From WTJX01 sp045106295 (lineage in GTDB: Bacteria > Bacteroidota > Bacteroidia > Cytophagales > JAAEPT01), in contig JBGCEI010000128.1 in assembly GCA_045106295.1 (NCBI GenBank), positions 1 to 12,072 on the forward strand: DNA of 12,072 nucleotides. Reading direction: 5' to 3'. The translations under genes and the position numbers were made by a program. A model generated the notes under the pieces. That model saw nothing but the letters and a program-made list of their open reading frames with translations, did no database searches and was not told the DNA's origin. Below are positions 1 through 6,660 of this stretch, piece by piece; the first letter of the stretch is position 1, and every line of letters begins with the position of its first letter.

Positions 1-462
1 ATTTCGGGTCCCTACCAAATGGGGAAAGTAGACCAAGGTGTCGTCGTCTTATGGATGGCTAGACACTTTTGGAAGAAAGACTTAGGCTATTTTGGGTATG
101 GTGGAGAAGGAAAGCAAGTAAGGGATATCTTGCATGTACAAGATTTATTTGAACTGGTAGACTGGCAAATGCATCATATGGATCAAGTAAATGGAAAAAC
201 ATTTAATGCTGGTGGTGGAGTAAAAAGTAGTGCCTCTTTACAAGAGTTGACTTCTATTTGTGAAGAGATTACAGGTAATAAAATCAATTTTCAGAAAGTA
301 CCAGAGACCAGAGCTGCCGACTTACGAATTTACATTACTGATAATACAAGAATAACTAAAGAACTGGATTGGAAACCCAAAATAGGGGTTAAACAAACCA
401 TGACAGAAATCTACGAGTGGATAAAAGCGAACGAAAAAGAATTGAAGCCAATTCTTTACTAA
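1..462 (+). CDS. NAD-dependent sugar-nucleotide epimerase/dehydratase, C-terminal part (5' truncated by window)
   Basis: The reading frame is open from base 1 and ends at TAA 460-462, so about 153 C-terminal residues are visible. The ATG at 19 is internal to the gene. The visible part starts ISGPYQMGKVDQG and contains FGYGGEGKQVRDILHVQDL, then FNAGGG and a closing helix. This is the substrate-binding half of extended short-chain dehydrogenases acting on nucleotide sugars, and most resembles the CDP-paratose 2-epimerase-like subgroup (usually about 340-350 residues). The Rossmann GxxGxxG motif and the YxxxK catalytic pair would lie upstream, outside the window. The expected role is cytosolic sugar-nucleotide interconversion for surface polysaccharide; the exact substrate cannot be told from this part. 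Its stop overlaps the stop of the convergent SNF2 gene, leaving no room for a terminator. Confidence 0.85.
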   Translation: MSGPYQMGKVDQGVVVLWMARHFWKKDLGYFGYGGEGKQVRDILHVQDLFELVDWQMHHMDQVNGKTFNAGGGVKSSASLQELTSICEEITGNKINFQKVPETRAADLRIYITDNTRITKELDWKPKIGVKQTMTEIYEWIKANEKELKPILY

Positions 463-3392
463 GCCAACAGCTCAGCAATATCTTCTGTACTTAAGCTCTT
501 TACAAAACTCTCCTCTACAGAGATTAGATCAGAGGCTAACTGCCTCTTGTTTTGTTGTAGTTGTAGTATTTTTTCTTCTACCGTGTTTTTAGTGATGAAC
601 TTATAGGTAAATACCTTGTTTTTTTGTCCCATACGGTAGGCTCTGTCGACTGCTTGTGCTTCTGCAGCAGGATTCCACCACGGATCAAGTATAAATACAT
701 AGTCTGCCTTCGTAAGGTTAAGACCTAGTCCACCCGCTTTTAATGAAATTAAGAAGAGACTAATCCCTTCATTCTTCTGAAAATGATCCACCTGTTTTTG
801 CCTATCCTTAGTTCTACCATCAAGATAAGCGTATGGCACTTCCTCTTTATCTAATTCTTTTCTAATAATAGCTAAATGCTTCGTGAATTGACTGAAAATC
901 AAGATTTTATGCCCGTGTTCAATAGCACTTCTGTACATCTCTAAAATGTCTTCCAGTTTACCAGAAGCTCCTTCATATTCGGCATCAGCCATAAAAGGAT
1001 GATTTGCAATTTGTCGTAATTTGGTTAAGCCTTGAAGCAATACAATTGCATTATTAGACTTTCCTTCTTTCTTTTTTGTCTTGCTATCTATTAGCTGTTC
1101 TCTGTAATAGCTTTTTGTCTCTTCATAGACCTTTTCCTGCTCTGTAGTCATTTTACAGTACTGGATGTGTTCTATCTTCTCTGGTAGTTCAGTTAATACT
1201 TGAGACTTTTGTCGCCTCATAATGAACGGTTTCACTAAACTGTAAAGCTTCTTTGTTTTTTGCTCATTTTTCTTTTTCTCAATTAATAACTGATAGTTCT
1301 TTTTGAAAAATGATTCTGTTCCTAATAATCCAGGGTTAATGAAATTCATCTGAGACCATAAATCCAGTGTGCTGTTTTCTACTGGTGTACCCGTTAGTAC
1401 CAACTTATGTTTAGATTTAAGGAACTGAACAGATTTAGCAATGGTGGAACTAGGATTTTTTATGGCCTGAGATTCATCTAGAATGATGTAATTAAAGAAA
1501 TAAGCTTGTAATAATTCGATATCAATACGTACAATCCCATACGTAGTGATTACTAAATCATACTCACTGAATTTTGTGACGTCCTTTTCTCTGCTTGTAC
1601 CCGTGTAAATGAGTATTTTTAAGTCGGGAGTGAATTTACGAGCTTCTACTTCCCAGTTGTAAACCAACGAAGTAGGTAGTATTAATAAATTAGCTAATCC
1701 TTTTTCCTTTTCTTTTTGATCTAATAAAAGGCAAAGTGTTTGAACCGTTTTACCAAGTCCCATGTCATCAGCTAAACAACCACCAAAATTGTATTCTTTC
1801 AGAAACTGCATCCAGTTGTAACCAGCTTTCTGGTAAGGGCGAAGTTCTCCTTTAAACCCTTTTGGTAAGTCATAATCTTCTATTTGTTCAAAATCACGTA
1901 AATTTTGAAGCTTTTCGTTGATAGTAACTTTAGCTAGGTTACTGTTTTTTAATTCTTCAACTACCGATAGATGATGTTTCTTTAAACGAAGTTCCCCGTC
2001 TTCTGTCTCATGACTAAAGTTTAATAGTTCAGAATACGTCTCAAACCAATGACTAGGTATTACCGCTATTTCACCGTTAGGTAAAGTAAATTCATTTTTA
2101 TCTTTCTTAATCAGTGCTCGTATTTCATTAAAAGGGACTTTATATTCTCCAAACGTAATGATGGCATGCACATCGAACCAGTCTATTTTCTCTTCTACTC
2201 TAATGTCAATAGAAGATTGACCGAGAAAATATTTTTTATCACCCGCTACTTGTTGACTGATATGAAAACCACTTTCTTTTAGCTCACCTACATTCGTTGT
2301 AATCCAACTAAACGCTCTGCTTTTTTCGGCAACAAATTTTCCATGTTTTAATTCTAATCCTCTGTTTATTAAAGATTTCACTATCTTTTTTTCCCATAGT
2401 TCAGAACGTTGTATGCGATGAAAAATGTAATTTTCATCATTTTTCTCCATTTTTACAGTTACAGGAGTGTCTGTTATCATCTTCGTGAAAACGTAGTTCC
2501 CGTATTTGAAAGAAAGTTCAAATACGATTTTTGTTTCTATTGCCGCTTTGTTGTCTGCCTCATCAAAAAGGGATAAGTTATTAGCTGAAGAGGCTAGTTC
2601 TGAGATAGTTAGTGTTGGAACAGCTTCATATCGTTCAGTATTAATTTCAAATCCTTGTGAACGTACATTGTAGTGAGAAATAAGTGGTGCTACAAAATTC
2701 ATGTAATACTGTTCTTCGACCTTCTTAGGAATTACAATGAATTTTTTATTCAAGAAAGGCTTTATCTTATTACCGTCAACCTCTTTTTCAAAATGATACA
2801 TTTTTCCGTTAGCAATAAGGTAAGCAGGCTTATTGGATAAGATAATAGAGTTGCGGTATTGAAACTCTACCTTTTCTTGGTTGTGCCTAATAGTAGGGAA
2901 GTAATGTGTATTGTCTTCGTTTTTTACAAAATGAAAAAGCACAGAAGCAAATTCCTTTTCGGGTTCTACTTTTTGCCAAGTAGGTTCTCCATCATCTCCC
3001 ATGATAAAGAAAGGCTTGTAAGTCATTAGAGACAAAATGGCCACCTTTTTCCTATCTACGTAGTCAGCAATAGCTTGTTGAACTAGTTTGTCACCTTTTT
3101 CTTTATGGTATGTTTTAAGAAAGAAATCAGCTGTAGCTACTTTTTTATTGTAAAATTTCTTAACAATAGTATCTTGTTGAATCTCATCGATGAGTGCTAT
3201 TAATTTGTAATCAGTCTCGTCAATAGCATCCTTAAATTCTTTGGCATTCTTCGCAGAAATATTCTGGTGCCGTAGAGTAAGTCTTCCTGCTGAATCTTTT
3301 TGTACAGCGAAGGACTCCATCAAGTACCCTAAGTATTCATGTAGGTAAATAGAGTAAACAATTTCAAAAGGTTCAGAAGTAGAAACTTTCAT
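459..3392 (-). CDS. SNF2-family DEAD/DEAH-box helicase-like ATPase
   Basis: A 977-residue SNF2 (Swi2/Snf2, superfamily 2) ATPase, expected to be a cytosolic DNA or RNA-polymerase-remodelling motor. The N-terminal 500 residues have no motif I recognise; the stretch around 440-500 looks like the SNF2-associated region. Motor motifs: LRPYQ at 517-521, Walker A DMGLGKT at 543-549, Walker B DESQ at 639-642, LTGTP at 666-670, the second RecA lobe from about 828 (KILIFSQFTKHL), GGLGLNLT at 887-894, and DRAYRMGQ at 916-923 with the arginine finger. No SWIM-type Cys/His zinc motif is visible at the N-terminus, unlike many bacterial relatives. Motif II is DESQ where DEAQ or DEAH is usual. The ATG at 3392 is preceded at 3 nt by a perfect 11-bp inverted repeat. 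The neighbours are not defence genes, so a housekeeping role is more likely; the substrate is unknown. Confidence 0.93.
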   Translation of the reverse strand: MKVSTSEPFEIVYSIYLHEYLGYLMESFAVQKDSAGRLTLRHQNISAKNAKEFKDAIDETDYKLIALIDEIQQDTIVKKFYNKKVATADFFLKTYHKEKGDKLVQQAIADYVDRKKVAILSLMTYKPFFIMGDDGEPTWQKVEPEKEFASVLFHFVKNEDNTHYFPTIRHNQEKVEFQYRNSIILSNKPAYLIANGKMYHFEKEVDGNKIKPFLNKKFIVIPKKVEEQYYMNFVAPLISHYNVRSQGFEINTERYEAVPTLTISELASSANNLSLFDEADNKAAIETKIVFELSFKYGNYVFTKMITDTPVTVKMEKNDENYIFHRIQRSELWEKKIVKSLINRGLELKHGKFVAEKSRAFSWITTNVGELKESGFHISQQVAGDKKYFLGQSSIDIRVEEKIDWFDVHAIITFGEYKVPFNEIRALIKKDKNEFTLPNGEIAVIPSHWFETYSELLNFSHETEDGELRLKKHHLSVVEELKNSNLAKVTINEKLQNLRDFEQIEDYDLPKGFKGELRPYQKAGYNWMQFLKEYNFGGCLADDMGLGKTVQTLCLLLDQKEKEKGLANLLILPTSLVYNWEVEARKFTPDLKILIYTGTSREKDVTKFSEYDLVITTYGIVRIDIELLQAYFFNYIILDESQAIKNPSSTIAKSVQFLKSKHKLVLTGTPVENSTLDLWSQMNFINPGLLGTESFFKKNYQLLIEKKKNEQKTKKLYSLVKPFIMRRQKSQVLTELPEKIEHIQYCKMTTEQEKVYEETKSYYREQLIDSKTKKKEGKSNNAIVLLQGLTKLRQIANHPFMADAEYEGASGKLEDILEMYRSAIEHGHKILIFSQFTKHLAIIRKELDKEEVPYAYLDGRTKDRQKQVDHFQKNEGISLFLISLKAGGLGLNLTKADYVFILDPWWNPAAEAQAVDRAYRMGQKNKVFTYKFITKNTVEEKILQLQQNKRQLASDLISVEESFVKSLSTEDIAELLA

Positions 3393-3395
3393 TTG

Positions 3396-3433
3396 AAGTT
3401 TAAAGAATTAATGTGTGTCAAGTCTTTAAACTT
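3396..3433 (-). promoter_or_regulatory. 11-bp perfect inverted repeat in the SNF2 gene leader
   Basis: AAGTTTAAAGA at 3396-3406 and its exact complement TCTTTAAACTT at 3423-3433 flank a 16-nt spacer. The proximal arm ends 3 nt before the SNF2 ATG on the minus strand. It could be an mRNA stem-loop occluding translation initiation or an interrupted-palindrome operator. The sequence does not distinguish these. The repeat is seen directly; its function is inferred. Confidence 0.55.
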
Positions 3434-3460
3434 ACGGAAAAATGCTGATTTTTTCTAGTG

Positions 3461-3475
3461 AAAAAGTCTCTTTTT
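3461..3475 (-). terminator. possible weak AT-rich terminator after the Spy-like gene
   Basis: AAAAAG at 3461-3466 and CTTTTT at 3470-3475 can pair across a 3-nt loop. The site lies about 32 nt beyond the Spy-like stop codon on the minus strand. The stem is only 6 bp and nearly all A-T, so this is a weak call. If real it would separate the sigma-factor operon from the SNF2 gene. Confidence 0.25.
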
Positions 3476-3506
3476 AAATTGAAAATTAAGGTTGACTCGC
3501 TACTGT

Positions 3507-4028
3507 TTAAAACCTTCTTTGGCGTTGTAGCATTCCGTTACCCTGCATTCTGTCACCTTGCATTCTTCTTCCTTGATTTCCTTGCTCGTGTCTATGTGTT
3601 ATTTTGTCTCTGAGGACACTAAGAAATTCTTTTTCTGCTTTAAATAACTTTACCACTTGTTTCGGAGAAAGCACTTTTAAGAATTCATCTTTGTATTTAT
3701 CTTCCAAATCAAGCTCCTGTCTACGCAGTTTACTTATTAGTTCTAGTTTTTGACTCCAATCTTTTTCTGTTTTTTCGTCACCTGCTTTTTTGACACCTTG
3801 TTGCATCATTGTTTTCTTCAGATCGAACCGTTTTTTGCTGTATTCGTTGTAAACAGGCCAGAATACTTGCGCTTGTTCACTCGTTAAGTTTAGCTTAGAT
3901 GTTAAGAACCCTATTTTCGCCGTCTCTATTTTTTCTCTAGATTCTTTAAGGTTTCTATGTTTAGGTCCTTGTGCCCACATCATAGTAGGAAGGATAGCTA
4001 ATAGTAAGATAGTAGTAGTCTTTTTCAT
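3507..4028 (-). CDS. secreted LTxxQ-motif (Spy/CpxP/ZraP-like) periplasmic protein
   Basis: This 173-residue protein starts with a Sec signal peptide (MKKTTTILLLAILPTMMWAQ, probable cleavage around residues 19-20). The mature part is highly charged and helical. It carries LTSEQ at 48-52 and a second related motif, LSPKQ, at 120-124. Two such motifs, one at each end of a helical hairpin, are the hallmark of the Spy/CpxP family, which includes metal and envelope-stress sensors such as ZraP and CnrX. The C-terminal 30 residues are rich in Gln, Arg, Gly and Met (repeated MQG-type units with one HRH), which could bind metal or anions. It is the third gene after an ECF sigma factor and a membrane protein, so it may act as the periplasmic sensor or as a chaperone output of that unit. 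The ligand is unknown. The TAA stop is at 3507-3509. Confidence 0.8.
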   Translation of the reverse strand: MKKTTTILLLAILPTMMWAQGPKHRNLKESREKIETAKIGFLTSKLNLTSEQAQVFWPVYNEYSKKRFDLKKTMMQQGVKKAGDEKTEKDWSQKLELISKLRRQELDLEDKYKDEFLKVLSPKQVVKLFKAEKEFLSVLRDKITHRHEQGNQGRRMQGDRMQGNGMLQRQRRF

Positions 4029-4033
4029 AATAG

Positions 4034-4122
4034 TTAGATTTTAAGATTTAAGATATTAGACATAAGACTTTAAATCTTATTTTTTAAGATTTAGCTTCTA
4101 AAGTCTATTGCCTGATGTCTAA
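4034..4122 (-). repeat. degenerate TTAGACAT/AGATTTTA repeat tract with nested inverted repeats
   Basis: The tract fills the whole gap between the membrane-protein stop and the Spy-like start. Three arm pairs nest: TTAGACAT 4056-4063 with ATGTCTAA 4115-4122; AGACTTTA 4065-4072 with TAAAGTCT 4099-4106; TAAATCTTA 4071-4079 with TAAGATTTA 4085-4093 around a TTTTT loop. The two inner pairs overlap by two bases. Outside the hairpin, variants of the same word (TTAGATTTTAAGATTTAAGA) recur at 4034-4053. In the transcript this would form a long imperfect hairpin between two cistrons. Confidence 0.6.
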
Positions 4123-4551
4123 TTAATAAAGTTCATTTAATAATTCATTAGTAATACTTTCATCTAATTCGATGAAATCTTCTGCTTCAATCGTTACTTT
4201 AGAGTCGTATGCTAAAGAGTAGATAGTTGCTTCATTCTCTTCGTAAACAGATAAATAATCTAAAATAGCGTCTTCTTCAAGAGAAGCCCATTCTATTTCA
4301 TTTATATTTTGTGTATTGGGTTGTGTAAAGTAAAACAAAGCACTTACAGCAATTAAAACTGCTGGGAAAGCATATTTTAAAGAATTCCAAGAAAATAGAT
4401 AAGACCAATCAAACATTTTTTTGGTCGATAACCCACTCGTTTTTGATTGAATCATTTGAGGCAACTCATCAAAATACCTTTCTGGAACTGAGAAAGAAAG
4501 TGACTTCTTTTTTAGCTTTTTTAAATCGATATGGTTGTTATTTGTTTGCAT
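4123..4551 (-). CDS. single-span membrane protein, probable anti-sigma factor
   Basis: This 142-residue protein has a basic N-terminal segment of about 57 residues (KKLKKKSLSF, then SVPERYFDELPQMIQSK), one hydrophobic span at about 58-76, and an acidic C-terminal part of about 65 residues rich in Glu and Asp. The short 'VPExYFxxLP' segment is common in Bacteroidota proteins encoded directly after ECF sigma factors, as I recall; it is not a named family I can cite. Size, topology and position 89 nt downstream of the sigma gene, with a secreted Spy-like protein next, make it the likely membrane anti-sigma partner, N-terminus inside. No zinc-binding HxxxCxxC anti-sigma motif is seen, so the role rests on context. 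The ATG at 4551 is preceded by AAAGGAAATGAG, a plausible ribosome site. Confidence 0.7.
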   Translation of the reverse strand: MQTNNNHIDLKKLKKKSLSFSVPERYFDELPQMIQSKTSGLSTKKMFDWSYLFSWNSLKYAFPAVLIAVSALFYFTQPNTQNINEIEWASLEEDAILDYLSVYEENEATIYSLAYDSKVTIEAEDFIELDESITNELLNELY

Positions 4552-4565
4552 TCTCTCATTTCCTT

Positions 4566-4602
4566 TTCGTTGTACTTGATACTTAATACCTTGTACTTTT
4601 TT
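4566..4602 (-). repeat. 37-bp dispersed intergenic repeat, copy A
   Basis: Read on the minus strand, this holds GTACAAGGTATTA followed by AGTATCAAGTACAACG, with an A-run in front. It matches copy B at 6615-6651 (plus strand) at 36 of 37 bases, by hand alignment. It lies between the sigma-factor stop and the membrane-protein start, 14 nt from that start. Its GTAC...GTAT...GTAT...GTAC layout allows a weak hairpin with G-U pairs. Confidence 0.75.
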
Positions 4603-4640
4603 AAATCTCTATTTCTTTGACTAACTCTATGACCAAAGGT

Positions 4641-5183
4641 TTAATTGTCAGTTAAATAAGTTTCTATTTTCTTCACTGCATGGTGATAAGACGCCTTTAA
4701 TCCACCTACAGAAGTATCCAATACCTCACTGATCTCATTGTACTTCATGTCATCAAAATATTTCATATGAAACACCAAACGTTGTTTTTCTGGTAAAGTA
4801 GTTAATGCTTTCTGGAGTTTAATTTCTATTTCGTCGCCAGACAGTTCGTTGCTTGCTACTAAATTATCAACTAGTTCTTCATTTATTTCACTTCCAGCAC
4901 TACTAAATAATTTTCTTTTCTTTTTATTTAAAAAAGTAAGACATTCATTAGTCGCTATTCTGTAAATCCATGTAAACAATGAAGCGTCTTGATTAAACTT
5001 ATGCAAGTTCTTCCACACTTTTACAAAAACATCTTGTACTAGATCATCTGCATCTTCATGGACTAACACCATCTTACGAATGTGCCAATACACCCTTTCT
5101 TGATACTTTCTAACCAATAAGTTGAACGCATAATTCTTGGAATCTGCTTGCTGAAATTTTTCTAGTAACTCGTGGTCTTGCAA
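4641..5183 (-). CDS. ECF-type RNA polymerase sigma factor (sigma-70 family)
   Basis: This 180-residue extracytoplasmic-function sigma factor directs RNA polymerase to a stress or envelope regulon. Region 2 spans about residues 20-90, with the core-binding segment around HEDADDLVQDVFVKVW (42-57) and the promoter-melting segment FTWIYRIATNECLTFLNKKKRK after it. Region 4 spans about 122-176, with LPEKQRLVFHMKYFDDMKYNEIS and the recognition helix near VGGLKASYHHAVKKI. There is no extra N- or C-terminal domain. No ATG is usable: the frame is closed by TAA at 5202-5204 and the first in-frame ATG lies at residue 38 inside region 2. Translation must therefore use TTG at 5183, or a rarer CTG at 5195. 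The next two genes downstream encode a membrane protein and a secreted Spy-like protein, suggesting the cognate anti-sigma and sensor. The target regulon is unknown. Confidence 0.93.
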   Translation of the reverse strand: MQDHELLEKFQQADSKNYAFNLLVRKYQERVYWHIRKMVLVHEDADDLVQDVFVKVWKNLHKFNQDASLFTWIYRIATNECLTFLNKKKRKLFSSAGSEINEELVDNLVASNELSGDEIEIKLQKALTTLPEKQRLVFHMKYFDDMKYNEISEVLDTSVGGLKASYHHAVKKIETYLTDN

Positions 5184-5356
5184 TACTTTTTTCAGTTGAA
5201 TTTATTAGATAGACGAAAAATTAAGATAAAGGTTTAAACAAGGTAACTAAATTTTTACATTTACATTCTCAAACGCGTAATCAGGAGGAGGAACGACGAA
5301 CTAGAATGAATCGATGTAGTTTTTTTTCGCTTGCGCAATTAGGGTTTAAAAAATAT
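5184..5356. other. divergent intergenic region between the sigma-factor and M16 peptidase genes
   Basis: It should carry both promoters. I could not find a convincing match to the Bacteroidota -7 TAnnTTTG / -33 TTTG pattern on either strand. Visible elements are the palindrome GTTTAAAC (5232-5239), a tandem TTTACATTTACAT (from about 5253) and an unusually strong purine run, AGGAGGAGGAA (5283-5293). The run resembles a Shine-Dalgarno site but sits 12 nt before the ATG at 5306 and 63 nt before the preferred start at 5357. Confidence 0.4.
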
Positions 5357-6592
5357 ATGATTCATTTCGATACCTTTCAATTAGCCAACGGTCTAAAAGT
5401 AGCCGTTCACGAAGATACTACTACTTCTTTAGCAGCTGTAAATATTATCTACAATGTAGGTTCTAGAGATGAAGTTGAAAGTAAAACAGGCTTTGCTCAT
5501 TTATTCGAACACCTCATGTTTGGTGGTTCAAAGCATATTACTGACTTTGATGTAGAGTTGCAGAAAGCAGGGGGAGACAATAATGCTTTTACTTGCCCAG
5601 ACTACACCAGTTACTACTGTACATTACCTGCAGCCAATTTAGAGACAGCTTTTTGGTTAGAGTCAGACCGAATGTTAAGCCTTTCCTTTGATCCTAAAGT
5701 GTTGGAAACACAGCGTAGCGTAGTGATTGAAGAATTCAAACAAATGTACTTGAATCAACCCTATGGCGATGCCATGCTTTTGTTAAGACCGCTAGCCTAC
5801 AAAAAGCACCCTTATTTGTGGCCTACTATTGGGAAAGAGATTAGTCATATTGAAGAGGCTACTATGAACGATGTGCGTGCCTTCTTTGGGAAGCATTATC
5901 ATCCAGCAAATGCGGTGATGGTAGTAGGAGGGAATGTGAAAACTGCTGAAGTACAACGGTTAGCAGAAAAATGGTTTGGAGGAATTGCAGCAAAAGAAGT
6001 CGCTCGCAAAAATATTCCCCAGGAAGAGATACAAACAGAGAATAGGCTGTTAGAAGTAGAGCGAGATGTGCCTACCTCGTCTATATACAAATCATATGCT
6101 ATGCCTAGCAGGTTATCTCCTGATTATCATGCCGTAGATTTATTGTCGGATATTTTGGGTAGAGGAAGTTCTTCTCGTTTACATCAGCGGCTTATCAAAG
6201 AGAAACAAGCATTTGGTTCTTTAGGTAGTTACATCACAGGGTCATTAGATCCAGGGTTACTTATAGTGTCTGGAAAGGTGTCAGAAGGTGTATCTTTAGA
6301 AAAAGGGAATCAACTGATAGAAGAAGAGGTAAGTAATTTACTAAATGAGTCCATAACTGAACGGGAGCTGCAAAAAGTAAAGAATCAGGCTGAATCATCA
6401 TTGGTTTTTTCTAAAATAGAACTAATGGATAAGGTAATGGAAATTGCATTTGGAATGTTGGTGGGGGAACCAGACCTTATCAATAAAGAAATGGATCGGA
6501 TACAAGAAGTAAATGTAGATCAGGTTCAAAAAGTAGCAAAAGAAATATTTGAGTACAGTAGCACTTTGCTTTATCAAGCGAAAACCAAATAA
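5357..6592 (+). CDS. M16-family zinc metallopeptidase (insulinase/MPP-like)
   Basis: This is a 411-residue single-module M16 peptidase (M16B size). With the ATG at 5357 the protein begins MIHFDTFQLANGLKVAVHED, the usual first beta strand of the family. The zinc motif HLFEH (inverted HxxEH) lies about 48-52 residues in and the distal glutamate ligand in VVIEE about 73 further. The C-terminal inactive lobe follows from about residue 170 (ANAVMVVGGN, then GRGSSSRLHQRLIKEK). All catalytic residues are present, so it should be an active peptidase. No signal peptide is visible, suggesting a cytosolic location. An upstream in-frame ATG at 5306 would add 17 residues that do not resemble the family start; a purine-rich site lies before it, so it cannot be excluded. 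M16 genes often come in pairs, but only one is here. proC follows 112 bp downstream on the same strand. Confidence 0.92.
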   Translation: MIHFDTFQLANGLKVAVHEDTTTSLAAVNIIYNVGSRDEVESKTGFAHLFEHLMFGGSKHITDFDVELQKAGGDNNAFTCPDYTSYYCTLPAANLETAFWLESDRMLSLSFDPKVLETQRSVVIEEFKQMYLNQPYGDAMLLLRPLAYKKHPYLWPTIGKEISHIEEATMNDVRAFFGKHYHPANAVMVVGGNVKTAEVQRLAEKWFGGIAAKEVARKNIPQEEIQTENRLLEVERDVPTSSIYKSYAMPSRLSPDYHAVDLLSDILGRGSSSRLHQRLIKEKQAFGSLGSYITGSLDPGLLIVSGKVSEGVSLEKGNQLIEEEVSNLLNESITERELQKVKNQAESSLVFSKIELMDKVMEIAFGMLVGEPDLINKEMDRIQEVNVDQVQKVAKEIFEYSSTLLYQAKTK

Positions 6593-6614
6593 CAAAATAC
6601 AAAGAATAAATTTC

Positions 6615-6651
6615 AAAAAAGTACAAGGTATTAGGTATCAAGTACAACGAA
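6615..6651 (+). repeat. 37-bp dispersed intergenic repeat, copy B
   Basis: AAAAAAGTACAAGGTATTA, then a G in place of the A of copy A, then GTATCAAGTACAACGAA. It is 36 of 37 identical to copy A (4566-4602) and in the opposite orientation on the chromosome. It lies between the M16 stop and the proC start, 53 nt before the proC ATG. Both copies therefore read in the same direction as the gene that follows. Confidence 0.75.
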
Positions 6652-6660
6652 TTGTTAAAT

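Noticed and set aside
459..3392. SNF2 ATPase as part of an anti-phage defence system
   Set aside because: No methyltransferase, nuclease, DUF1998-like or other defence partner is adjacent. The neighbours are a sigma-factor unit and an epimerase.
4034..4122. CRISPR array at the repetitive tract
   Set aside because: The repeated words are short and degenerate and there are no regular spacers or cas genes.
5306..5356. Upstream ATG for the M16 peptidase
   Set aside because: The 17 added residues show no signal peptide and no resemblance to the family start; kept only as an alternative.
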